Part shown: positions 1 to 10,666 of the stretch, piece after piece
Layout of the letters: each line of letters opens with the position of its first letter
Numbering within the stretch: position 1 is the first letter of the stretch
NCBI GenBank assembly: GCA_019426215.1
Contig: CM033394.1
Location: 42,282,423 to 42,346,422, forward strand
Direction of reading: 5' to 3'
DNA length: 64,000 bases
DNA from: Buddleja alternifolia
Lineage: Eukaryota; Streptophyta; Magnoliopsida; Lamiales; Scrophulariaceae
The notes under the pieces: generated by a model
Databases searched by the model: none
The model's input: only the letters and a program-made list of their open reading frames with translations
What the model was told of the DNA's origin: nothing
Made by a program: the position numbers and the translations under genes

Positions 1-308
1 CCTACTGACTCCTCTCTTTCATTGATGACGGCATTTTCTGAGCAAAGTACGAGCAATTCTCTACCAAAGGACTCCGTCTCAATTTTTTTTGGATTTTTAG
101 GTCCAGTCTCAACATTCAAGATTCTCACGTTTCGACTGCGGGGGAGTGTTAAATATATTAAATATCTTTGTATAGATTTAGGATATCTTTGTATCTTTTC
201 CATGTTTATCTTTTATCTTATTTATAGTTTAGGGTTTCTTGTCTCTTGTATCTATATATACGTTATTCATCAATACAAATTTCCTTACGGGGTTTTACCA
301 CTCTAACA
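1..308 (+). mobile_element. 3' half of a TRIM (miniature LTR retrotransposon)
   Basis: The 162-bp LTR is at 147-308, beginning TGTTAAATAT and ending CTCTAACA. A polypurine tract (GCGGGGGAG) lies just before it, and 1-146 is the end of the internal region. The same internal end and LTR, also 162 bp, occur in the complete copy at 42796-43474, which identifies the family. The 5' LTR and primer site lie beyond the window. No coding capacity is seen; the short open frame starting at 22 is not conserved as protein. Confidence 0.85.
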
Positions 309-1196
309 TATATATTTTTTGAAAATTGGTATTGAAGCTACAAATGAAATTCAGAGAGCTTCACTTTTCAATGCTGATTTGTTGAGAATAATAATGAATA
401 ATGGAACATGCTTTATTAGTAATTTTGGAGCCACAGTATCAATTCTTGTACCTCTCTTTGTTGAATATTGTTTTGAAATTATGAACATCATTTCCAAGGG
501 TTTATTCCTTCACTGAAAGAACCCTTTAATGTTTATGACTATGGTTTAAAGTTTCAAAACGTTTTCATCGAAACTTTGGAAATGTTTTCATTTTTAAGTC
601 GGTGGAAATTATAATAGAATGTAGTTTCGAAATTCAGTTTCCAATAAAATGCTTATTTTTCCTTTATTTTCCACGAAACATTTCAGTTTTCAACCGCAAC
701 TTTTAATTTTTTCAAGTATACAAAAATTTTATTTGTAATTATTTCTATATATGAATTCTTCGTATCATATTATTATTACAAACATAAAATTAATTGATAA
801 CATTACCATAGAATATTAGTGTAATGATCTACTTATTTGAGGTACTATATTCATCATTGTTAATTACAAGTATTGCTGTATTAGTCAATTATAATAATGT
901 TCAACCGTTACATAATAGCTCTGAATATTGATAATATCAGGAATTAATTAACATGGTTGATGGAAAAGAAATATTGATACGCACCAAATTACAAAAGTAA
1001 TCTAATTTTGATTGATTTCATGATTTTTCGACATGTTTTTATTAATTTTACAAAGTTTTTGTGTTGTTTCCAAAACGTTTTCGAAAAGTTTTCACTATTT
1101 ATAATATCAAAACACATGCTAGAAACGAAACTTTGATCCTTGTTTATGACACGAAGGTATATTTGCCTTTATTTAAACAAGGATAAACTATGCACT
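309..1196. other. AT-rich intergenic DNA
   Basis: There is no convincing gene, tRNA or bounded transposon here. The sequence is AT-rich with scattered poly-T tracts. Open frames are short, random-looking and lack splice context. Confidence 0.6.
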
Positions 1197-2464
1197 CCGT
1201 TTGTTTGGCACTTGGCAGGAAATGGAATTTAAATTGAGAATCAGGCATCTGATAATCAGATTTCTAGTTATCTGATTCCATGACAGTGTTTGATTGTGTC
1301 TAGAAAATCGATATGTTTATTTCATGCACATCTCGCAAGAAACGAAATCACATTTGAAAACTTTCATTAAAATCGCTTCACTTTTTTAATTAAGTTATTT
1401 GTATACATTGTGTCACCCAAGTTTGAAGTGTTTGTATTAACAAAGTTAATATTTTTTTTAATATACTAACTATAATTTGGTACATTAAATACTAGCTATT
1501 AAAATAATAAATTAGTGTGACTATGTCAAAACAATTAATTAAATAGTGTGAAGTGCAACTTAAATATATATATATATATATTTATATAAATATAAATATA
1601 TATATTTTATGTAAAATAAATTAAAACATATGATTTTATATAGCTTATACTTATATGTATATATGTATACACATACGTAATATATATCTATATATTATAT
1701 ATATATATGCACAAATACATGTTCATGCATATCTTATCACGTAAACAAAGGACAAATCTCATATTTCGTCCCATAAGTGGACGAGTTAGTCCCCCGCTTT
1801 ATAAAAGTCTCAAATTAAATCTTATAAGTTCTAAAAGTCTAACTTTTGATCTCATTCGAATATTTCGTCCAAAACTTGATAGTCAATTCTATTAGTCAAT
1901 ATTTTGACCGACTTTTTGGGAAGATTTTGTGCTTGAATGATATGTGATATTGATATTGAATATAATTCATCTGTGAATATAATCCATTTGTGAATGTATT
2001 TATGCGTGAATTCTGCCCAAAAAATGGGTCAAAATATTGACTAATGGAGTTGACCGTTATGTTTTGGACAGAATATTCGGTTGGGACCAAAAGTGAGACT
2101 TTTTAGAGCTTATGGGACTCAATGTGAGATTTTCATAAAGTGGGGGATTAAGTATGTACGTACTCGTGCTCACTTTCGAGATCAAAAATGAGATTAGCCT
2201 TGTAAACAAATATGTCTATATCAGTGCTATATATATATATATATATGTTGTATACAATTTTTAATTTCATATTCCATTGAAAAAGAGAATAAGAAACCCT
2301 CAAAAGATTAAGGCTTTAGATTTCCAATTTTGGGGAGCATGATTTCCTGTTTTGAGGAATCTGATTTCTTTCCCAAAATTATAACAATGATACCAAACAT
2401 ATTAATATGATGACAGACAATTAGATTCTCAATTTAGATTACTTTCCGTACCAAACAAATTGAG
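1197..2464. mobile_element. Candidate TIR element with a nested foldback
   Basis: The left end (CCGTTTGTTTGGCAC) and the right end (CGTACCAAACAAATTGAG) are imperfect inverted repeats. The similarity continues inward to a shared TAAATTGAGAATC block. A 3-bp direct repeat ACT flanks both ends, which would suit a PIF/Harbinger-type element, but this is weak evidence. Inside are AT microsatellite (about 1560-1710), the foldback element at 1750-2201 and unremarkable AT-rich DNA. No transposase is present, so it would be non-autonomous. The exact ends are uncertain. Confidence 0.4.
1750..2201. mobile_element. Foldback/MULE-like MITE, 9-bp TSD
   Basis: This is a 452-bp element whose two arms are inverted copies of each other over about 170 bp. 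Paired blocks include the TAGTCCCCC / GGGGGATTA pair and the AGTCAATATTTTGACC pair near the centre. It is flanked by a perfect 9-bp direct repeat GTAAACAAA (1741-1749 and 2202-2210), the TSD length of Mutator-like elements. The short loop lies around 1915-2020. It has no coding capacity. Confidence 0.75.
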
Positions 2465-2808
2465 ACTTCCTGATGTATCCCATTTACATTATGAAATTAC
2501 ATCAATTTCCTTTAATTTTTGTCAAAATCACTAATTAAGTCCATTTTTATTTGGGTATGTAAAGTGAGGAGAAATCGCACTTTCATCTAGCAAGTATATT
2601 ATTTGTCAATTTTAGTCCCGCAACTTATTAAATTAGAAAAATATTCTCCAGCTCAAAAAAAAAAAAAAAAAGGCACATATAGTCCTTTTTTTAATTATTG
2701 ATAGAAAAAAACAAAAGAAAAAGGCGAAGGTAGGTAGTTGGCCGTTAATCACAAGTCACAACGTTAGCATAAACCTTAACGCCCTCACACTAAAACAAAA
2801 TAAAGAAA
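2465..2808. other. Upstream region of the thioesterase gene
   Basis: AT-rich sequence with a poly-A run at about 2656-2671, leading to the first ATG at 2809. This presumably holds the promoter and 5' leader on the + strand, but I see no TATA box or other element I could defend. Confidence 0.4.
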
Positions 2809-5800
2809 ATGCCCAAAATTTTCCCCCAAATTAAAACCCATCACAAATTACTCCACACTCCAAATTTTCACTCCTCTTATCAATCCCCGTTAACAAAAAT
2901 GTTACACTCTGTAATCGCTCCCGGCGATCACGTGCTTGCCCCGACGTCACGTGCCCGCGCCACCACCGCCCTTTTTTTCCGTCCTCGTAACATTCCGGCC
3001 CTTTCCCGACGGCGTATCCAGCTGCCACTTGTCCGATTTTCTTCCTCTCGGACGATGAGCTGCAATGCTGTTGCTTTTGACTTTAAAGGTGGCAAAGGGT
3101 ACTTCAATTCTATTTTTATTTTATTTTTGTTCTTGTTAATTAATTATCCAATTTTTTCTTGACATTTCAAGTGGAAAATTTTAATGGGTTTCTTATTACG
3201 GTGCTGAAATTATTTGTGGTGTTTTTAAGATTCTTGAATTTATGAGCTTTAATTTGTTCTCTAATTTCTGCTCACACTCCATGCTTAATTTAGTTGACTT
3301 ACAAATTTTGCTAGGTGAAAACAATAGGCCATTAAGGATTTGTCATTGATCTGATATATATACATTTATACATGTAAATAATTTCTTTTTCACTGCGTAT
3401 TGATCTTTCTGGTGCAGTATATGTTTTATTACAATTGATACATCTCAATTATGTTACTTTTTGAAAATTTTGAAAAGTTCACGTTTCTTCTCAGAATGCA
3501 GGGGTTCCATGAAGTTGAACTTAAAGTTCGAGACTACGAATTGGATCAATACGGTGTCGTAAACAATGCTATATACGCAAGTTACTGCCAACATGGTAAG
3601 AGTTCTTCTTTCGTAATGTTTAATGTTAATAATTTTCTATATGCTGAAGAGAGATGCAAACAATGGATGGCCGAATTTTATTATTATTAAGCTGCAGGAC
3701 ATAAATTTAAAGAAGGTTTTGTTGGTTTGTTTCCTCTAGCTAGAATGGCTTACCTCTTTAATATGTTTGGACAGGTCGTCATGAACTTTTGGAGAGGATT
3801 GGTGTAAATGCAGATGAAATTGCTCGCACCGGAGATGCATTAGCTTTAACAGAATTGTCACTCAAGTTTCTTGCACCATTAAGGGTACGAGTATAATCTC
3901 CACTATGAGCTTCAATTCAAGTATCTTGCTCCTTTGCGATGTTAAAAATTAGTGTTTTTAATTTTATTTTAACAAAAGAAAATCAAATTTGGTTCCCGAC
4001 TCTGCCTTTTGGGTTTCGAACTCGCGACCTATCTGGGCACTAGTGCAACATTTTGCTGATAATATTCGATACCGAGTCATTCATAGCAAAAATCTATACC
4101 TTCCCCATTTACTTGACAAATTAAGGGAGTTATTCGTCAAATTGAGTTTGACTTCCTTTTCTAGTATAGGCTTAGGCAGGGACGGAGGCGGGATTTTTAG
4201 TTCGGGGGCGAAAACAGAACAAATTAGAAAAAGTTTGATAATTTTAGGGTTGGGGAGGAGGCAAAATTTTAAATTTTAAAAATTTATAGTGCCAAAAACT
4301 ATTTTTCCATAGTTGGCTGCCCCTACCAGCCCCCCTGGCTCCGTCACTGGGTTTAGGGCCCTCAGCCTAACGAGTATTTTATAGAGAGTTGACAAGGAAT
4401 CTCGTTAACAACTGGCCATTTTGATTCTTTGGCACAACTCTGATAAATTTATAATTCAGTAGATCCTTTTAGCGTAGAAGTTTTTCGCACAATTATAACA
4501 TTCAATTGCTGTGAGGATGCTAGTAAAATTTACTTGCTGCTACATAAGTGAATTCACGATCAATAAACAAACAAAATATTAAACATGAATATAGAATATA
4601 TACATATTTGATTGAACTGAGCTTGTTACTAATCTTGGATCCTTGCAGATGAAGGTTATTTTTCATATTATTCTTAATTCTGTATTTGTGTTTCTTTTTC
4701 TCCTCCTCCATCAATTTGAAAAGAATTCTATATTTTGAAACAGAGTGAAGTACTAAGAATTAGTAGCATTATTTTATTTGGGAATAATTAAATGCAAATG
4801 CCCTCATTTTTGCAAATTACTAACACACCCTTGTCAGTTGTCAGATCTTGACAACTTGAAAAAATAAGGGGTGAAATTGTAATCAACCTTTTATTGGTAG
4901 AAGGTGAGATTGTAATATATTTTTACAGATAGGAAAGTTATGGTAATATCTCAAACATCGGGATGCTTTCATAATTAGGTTCTCACACAGGGGCGGATTT
5001 AAGTGTAAGGAAGGGGGGCAGTGCCCCCACTGAATTTTTTTTTTTAAATTTATAGATATTTTTTAATTTTAAATTGTAAATTACATTTATGCCCCCCTCC
5101 CCCCCCAAATTATTAAATACCCCCCCTCAATTCATCTAGCTCACTGAAATTTCTCAAGGTAATTTCGATCGATTATATTTTCCCAACCAAAGAAGAATAA
5201 AAAATAAAAAAGGGGAAGAAAGAGTAGTTAATTATGTTGTTAATTAATCGAGTGGGATTGTAAAATACTTAGTATGCCATTTGACCTTTTCAATTTATTT
5301 TCCAATTCTCAAATTTTCACTTTTTCCCTCCTTCATCACACATTTCTACAACTTAAACAAAGGGAAAAATAAAAATCTTAGGCTTATGATAGGGTAATTC
5401 TAGTTCCTTATTATATTTTTCCCCATAAATATAGCACCGTACCGCGGGGGGCTTCCCCTTGAATCCTTAGTCTACGCCCCCGCTTCTATTCTTGGCCACC
5501 AGTGGTAAATTGTGCCCCCATTGATCCAATTTTCTGGATCCGCCAATGTTCTCACACATGGGATGCCTATATAATTTACCCTTCTACATATTTCTTTATC
5601 CCTGCATTATGCACTTGTTTCCTTGCTTACATTATGTTTATCCAACCCTCTCACAATTTTCTTGTTTTAATAGAGTGGAGACAAGTTTGTTGTGAAGGTG
5701 AGGGTAGGCGACTCTTCTGCTGCTCGGTTATTCTTCGAACATTTCATCTTCAAGATACCTACCTTAGAGGTCTCATATATCTCTCCCTCGCAATTCAATG

Positions 5801-5999
5801 TTTAAATTAAAGTTTTAAAGCGAAAGCTTCCAAAATGTGTGATCCTAATACTTTAAATCTTGTTTTTTCTCATCTCCAGCCCATAGTAGAGGCAAGAGCT
5901 ACAGCAGTTTGGCTTGATAAAAACTATCGTCCTGTTCGTATACCTCCAGATGTGAGATCCAAGTTTGTTCAGTTTCTTCGACATGAGGAGGCAAATTGA
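2809..5999 (+). CDS. ALT: Acyl-lipid (acyl-ACP) thioesterase, ALT/MKS2 type, hotdog fold
   Basis: Five exons: 2809-3098, 3495-3595, 3775-3884, 5674-5769 and 5880-5999. All introns are GT-AG with consistent phases and give a 238-residue protein. Residues 1 to about 95 are rich in Ser, Arg and Pro and lack acidic residues, as in a plastid transit peptide. The single 4HBT hotdog domain follows from about residue 100. It includes the [18 protein letters not shown] stretch with the probable catalytic Asp114, then SGDKFVVKV, the FFEHFIFK strand and the C-terminal [12 protein letters not shown]. In this family (Arabidopsis ALT1-4, tomato MKS2) the enzyme hydrolyses plastid acyl-ACPs, including 3-ketoacyl-ACPs, to free acids that can become methyl ketones; the substrate here is inferred. 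Intron 4 (1.8 kb) holds two hAT elements. No lesion is seen in the exons. The family call is secure; which ALT paralogue it is remains open. Confidence 0.9.
4177..4349. mobile_element. Small hAT-type MITE in intron 4 of ALT
   Basis: A 173-bp element with terminal inverted repeats CAGGGACGGAGGCGGG (left) and the complement of CCTGGCTCCGTCACTG (right). It is flanked by 8-bp repeats GGCTTAGG / GGTTTAGG with one mismatch. TIRs starting CAG with an 8-bp TSD are typical of hAT elements. Non-coding. Confidence 0.75.
4988..5548. mobile_element. Non-autonomous hAT element in intron 4 of ALT
   Basis: A 561-bp element starting CAGGGGCGGATTTAAG and ending CTGGATCCGCCAATG, which are imperfect inverted ends. 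A perfect 8-bp TSD TTCTCACA flanks it (4980-4987 and 5549-5556). The subterminal runs of G and C (TGCCCCC and its complement) occur on both sides. No transposase is present. The right end lies about 125 bp upstream of exon 4, so it could affect splicing, but the splice sites are untouched. Confidence 0.85.
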
Positions 6000-7397
6000 T
6001 GCTATATGTCAACTAAAGAAGTAGTTACATCAATGGAGTCGAAAATATAATGTCAAGTGTGAAGAAAAGAGTCGTGTATTAGCTCTCAAGCGATAAATAT
6101 TGAACTAGGCAGGTTCGGTTTGTGCTGAACCCTTTTGTACTTTATTTATGTATTAGTGTAACATTTTTGAGGTGTTATTGTTGCGTGAATTGAGTCTTAT
6201 GGAGTTGATCCACCCAACACCATTTGTCACAAAAGAAGTAACAAATTCTTCACAACACGAGCAACAAACGCAGTGTCGAGAGTTTTACACAAAGGGTACA
6301 ATTGGTTGACACACTCGTATATGAAAAATCGCTTTTCGTACAACTTTTTCTCAAAAATTGGCTGTGTTAAAAGATCTAGTGGAGATAGAACTTAGATGAA
6401 TATTTCTTTCATTTCTCTCAGATTCTTCTCCGAAATATCAACTTTTTTGCTACTCATCATTTCATCCAGCAATATCTCCACACCAGAGAACAAAATTATT
6501 GCATATCCTGATTCGAATTGGCACAATATGCAAAATAAGATTGACTTTGCCTATATTTAGTTGCCTTAATCAACAAGCTCAACGTTGATATGCGCATGAG
6601 TAATGTCATCTATATCAATTAGAAACTTTTTTATAAATCAATTCATCCATAGTTCCATACACATCTCTAAAATATAAAATGCTATGTTAACTTTCTCTCT
6701 AACCATATAACATCAACAGTATCATTACATTTTCCTCCTTAGTAAACAACCGAATACACTTTTAACATCATCTCTCTACTCTCTAAGAAAAAAATTTCTC
6801 CACTTCTCCATAAAAAAGAAGAATCTCAGAGACGGACGGACTCAAAAACCTTCGGGTTTATTGTTTCGTACAAAATTTACTAATACTACATTTCATGCAC
6901 AAAGAAAATGGTATAAAATACCTTCAAGCTCTCGCCAGAAAAATCAAAATATGTCACTAAGTGGTACTCTTCAGTCTTCATACTTTCTCCCACAGCAGCA
7001 CCAGGCTAGTAACATGAATAATGAGTCCTTCGATTTCCTGTAGAAGAACCTCAAACTCGGGATTATGTGTCCAACGGTTTCCAGAAAAAGCCCTGATTCA
7101 TATTTTCATAGGAATTAGCTCAATGTTAAGACATAAAAGTAAAATATGCTCTCAAACAGAGAACATACAGCCACAGAAGCAGAGCTAATCACCTTATATA
7201 TTATTTGCTTCGGAGTTCAGCTTGTATTTGTGCGTCCAATTCAAATCAACTTTTCCATGCATTATAAGCTATAGAAAAGAATATGAGTCTGCATGAAGAT
7301 ACCTCTTCCTAATTCCTTATGTCCTTCAATTCCTCGACATACATAATAATCTCTTAAAACATTTAAGACGTATAATCACGGTGCTGATACCTGAAAA
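6000..7397. other. Convergent 3' region between ALT and the PPR gene
   Basis: The 3' ends of the + strand thioesterase and the - strand PPR gene face each other here. The first few hundred bases presumably hold the ALT 3'UTR, and those just above 7397 hold the PPR 3'UTR. No further gene, RNA or clearly bounded repeat is recognisable. Confidence 0.5.
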
Positions 7398-8852
7398 TTA
7401 ACTTTTAATACTGGAAATATTAGAAGCTAGATCATGTTGTCCAGTCATTTCTAGATGTTTGATTATATTTTCAGCATGAGGAGATTTTAGCGGAATTCTT
7501 CGTTCTATCATAACATTAACAACCTTTGCAGCTTCTAAGAAATGATTTTCTTCACAAAGCACGGCCACTAGATTGGAGCAAATATCAGAATCAAAGGCTA
7601 GCAAATTTCCAGACTTTTCAAGTGCATCAAACAATAAAAGTCCATCCATCACCCGTCCCTCTAAAATCACCCTTTTAATGATACTACTTGATGCCAAACC
7701 AGTAGGTCTCATCCCACGAGACATCATCATCCTAAACATCTTCTCCGCGTCCTTATACTTCCCACCTCTCAATAACGACACAACAAGCAAACTATATAGC
7801 TCATCACATTGAAATCCATTTCCACTAAACTTATCAATTACCTTACAAGCCTCTTCCACTTGCCCTACTTTACAAAGTCCATCAAATATAACAGCAAACG
7901 TCACCTTATTTGGTTTAATCCCACAATCATCCATTCGATTCAAAACCCTCAACGCCTCTTTCACCCTCCCTTTCTCCACAAAACCCTTTATCATAGTCGT
8001 ATAACTTACAACATTCGGTTTACATTCAACATTTTCTTTTTCCATCCCATTTAAGAAATCCAATGCCATCTCCAAACTCCCATGCATACAAATTCCATCA
8101 AGAAGTGTCGAATAGATAACAGCATTTGGCACGCATCCGTGCCCTTTCATAACCTTGACCAATCCAAACGCGTCCTCTAACCTCCCAACATCACAACACC
8201 CTTTAATGATCGAAATATACGTTACCATATCGGGATAAAGATCAATCAAACCCATCTCTCTCATCAACCCCATCGCCTCGTCCAACCGACCCTTCTCCAC
8301 AACCAACCTAATCACCACATTATACGACACGGTATCCGGCCTACAACCGAACTCCTTCATTTTCCTCAAAACCCATAACCCCAAGTTCTCATCTTTAGCC
8401 GCTCTACACAAATTCAAAACCACCTTAAACATCTTGACACTAACTATAAACCCTTCAGCCTTATATCCATCCATAACATCAACAACAATTTGTGGGTTCT
8501 GCTCAATATCCAGCAATTTACAAGCTTTGCTATACATATATGAAGTGTGTCTATATGTGGGATTAAGGGCAGCCCAAACAAAGAATCTAAAACCTAATTG
8601 GGGTTTATCAATAGCGCACCTTTGTAACACTTCAGTGATGCATTGTGAATCCAGCTTGGCTTTTACACTGTTGAGGGTTTTTTCAACGTGGCTATGATCT
8701 TTCTGCAAATGGGTCATAAATTTTTCCGCAGAAAGTGAAGAATGTGTGGTGAAAAGAAGGGATTTTTTGAGTGAATAAAAAGGGGTTTTGGGTGAAATTA
8801 AGGAGTAAGAGTGGCGAATGATTGAGAGGGAAATTGGCATTGTAAATCGCAT
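7398..8852 (-). CDS. P-class pentatricopeptide repeat protein, probably mitochondrial
   Basis: One uninterrupted 484-codon frame on the minus strand, as is usual for intron-less PPR genes. Residues 1-45 contain many Ser, Arg and Lys and almost no acidic residues, as in an organelle presequence. From about residue 104 to 455 there are roughly ten 35-residue PPR units. Clear examples are PDTVSYNVVIRLVVEKGRLD (about 172-191), PNAVIYSTLLDGICMHGSLE (about 242-261) and PNKVTFAVIFDGLCKVGQVE (about 314-333). No E, DYW, SMR or LAGLIDADG domain follows, so this is a P-class protein, a group that binds organelle RNA and affects stability, splicing or translation. The RNA target cannot be read from the sequence. 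A second Met at residue 5 is an equally possible start. The gene looks intact. Confidence 0.9.
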   Translation of the reverse strand: MRFTMPISLSIIRHSYSLISPKTPFYSLKKSLLFTTHSSLSAEKFMTHLQKDHSHVEKTLNSVKAKLDSQCITEVLQRCAIDKPQLGFRFFVWAALNPTYRHTSYMYSKACKLLDIEQNPQIVVDVMDGYKAEGFIVSVKMFKVVLNLCRAAKDENLGLWVLRKMKEFGCRPDTVSYNVVIRLVVEKGRLDEAMGLMREMGLIDLYPDMVTYISIIKGCCDVGRLEDAFGLVKVMKGHGCVPNAVIYSTLLDGICMHGSLEMALDFLNGMEKENVECKPNVVSYTTMIKGFVEKGRVKEALRVLNRMDDCGIKPNKVTFAVIFDGLCKVGQVEEACKVIDKFSGNGFQCDELYSLLVVSLLRGGKYKDAEKMFRMMMSRGMRPTGLASSSIIKRVILEGRVMDGLLLFDALEKSGNLLAFDSDICSNLVAVLCEENHFLEAAKVVNVMIERRIPLKSPHAENIIKHLEMTGQHDLASNISSIKS

Positions 8853-9449
8853 AAACCCTTCTCCGGTATGGGGAGGCGGTGGCGGCGGTTGAGAGCGGCG
8901 GCGCTTGGGGCTGCTGGTGGGTTAGGTGCGGCGGCGTCTAAGCAGAACGGATCGGCAGTTGGGTGGTGTAGCGAAGAAGGGGAAAAAGGGAAGAAGAAAG
9001 AAAAGAGAAATAGAAGGAAATTGCTCTAAATTTTAATATAATACAAAATATTATGAAAATATTTTCCAATCTAAAACAATCATAAATTTTTCATCGAAAA
9101 CCTCCTCAACATTTCATTTTTACAAATATATTATTAAACTTAATAACTTCTTAATTAAATTACACTTAATTTCCTATGTTAAGAATAAGTGATTTAATTT
9201 TCTATTTTCCTTTTTTTTTAGTGGATAAAATTTAGTGATTCAGGTCTTAATTTTAATTTTGGACTTTTTTTTTTTGATTAATTTGTTTCATCTAAAAAAT
9301 GAAATGAATATATTAGGTTAATGAGTATGATATTTTTAAGTCCAAATTAGGTTATTATGTTATTTACATAAAATAATTTAACATTGCCTTAAAAATCAAA
9401 ACCTTAACTATATAACTTAACAATTCGAGAGAAACATAATATATATACA
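8853..9449. other. PPR 5' leader, then AT-rich intergenic DNA
   Basis: 8853 to about 9020 is unusually GC-rich, with GGCGG-type triplets followed by a purine-rich stretch. On the minus strand this is the likely 5' leader and promoter region of the PPR gene. From 9030 to 9449 the sequence is AT-rich with no recognisable gene. Confidence 0.45.
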
Positions 9450-9850
9450 CATTACAAAAAAAATGATTATTGCTTATGTCAATATGTCATGGTGAAAAGT
9501 TCATTTGCCATAATTAAAACCAATTGACCACGGCTTTGCTACGGCTTTGGCCGTGATATTTGCAAGCATGGCCAAAACATTTACCATGACTTATAGCCAT
9601 GGTCAATGTTTTGTTCATTGTAAAGGCTATGCCTTTTAGCCATTGTAAAAAAATGTTAGGTTAACACCTCTTCCACCATGGCTAGATAGAGCTTAAAATA
9701 ACTAACATTCTTTTTCACCACGGCTAACTTTAGTGTGGCTATATGAAACATCTACTACGACTAGGTTAGTCATGAACTTAGACCACTATAGACCACGGTT
9801 TTGAGCAATGACATATATTTTCATTATCAATGCTCAATTTTCTTGTAGCG
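9450..9850. mobile_element. Non-autonomous CACTA element
   Basis: A 401-bp element with decayed CACTA ends: CATTACAAAAAA on the left and TTTTCTTGTAGCG on the right, one base off each canonical terminus. A 3-bp direct repeat ACA flanks it (9447-9449 and 9851-9853), as expected for CACTA elements. It matches 45377-45775 nearly end to end. The inside has repeated subterminal GACCACGG / CCATGGTC-type motifs, the kind of sequence CACTA transposases bind. No coding region. Confidence 0.85.
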
Positions 9851-10666
9851 ACAGAAAGACCTTAATTCACTAATTTCCTAATGTTCTAAAGGTAAATTAA
9901 ATATCACTGAATCTTAAAATTATTTGTATTAAAGTTAACTATTTGGCTTTCTTTAGATTGAAAAATACTTTTTGTTGATGTTTTTCCATAAAAACTTGTT
10001 TAGCGTTTTTTTAAAATTTTCCTATAAAGATGGCTTTCCGGCTAGATTCAGTCCGGTGAAACACGGTCCCAATCTTTTATAACATAATTTGTGTAAAATC
10101 TTCTATAACTTGCGTGGATGAGTAATAAATATATACACTCATGTTTAAGATATGGAGAAAAAAATTGTAATATGTAATTTTTCTTTTCTTTTCTTTTATT
10201 TTTGGAGAAGTTAATTTCATTATGATAAAAAGATAACAAGAAAGTGCACGAGGAACTTCCTCACCACAAACCAATCCAACAACATTTACAACCGAGATTA
10301 ACAAACCGATCCCATCTACTTGTAAATTATGACTTTTGGACAAAAATCATAAGGATGTGAGCTCTATAATCCATGCAATGTATCAGTCTCTTAGGCTTTC
10401 TATATAAGCCATGTAACAAGCTTTTTGTCAATCGGTCTCAACCAAATGGTTTTAAGGCGTTAAGTGTTAAAACACCCCTCAGGACATACTTACTCGGCTT
10501 ATATAGGCCACAGACCAATACTAGATCATTATGCTCATATCTTAGATGCAAGTTATAAGCCATAAACCACGCATAGATGGTTATACACGGTTTTATAACC
10601 AAAACACATACCAAACCTCAAAGTAGCTATCAATCCTACTTTACAATAAAAACACAAAGTTCCTTT
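9851..10666. other. Intergenic DNA, no feature seen
   Basis: AT-rich to mixed sequence between the CACTA element and the LINE relic. A pyrimidine-rich tract at about 10180-10202 could be the complement of a degraded LINE poly-A tail, but it lies some 470 bp beyond the last LINE codon, so I do not press this. No gene is recognisable. Confidence 0.4.
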
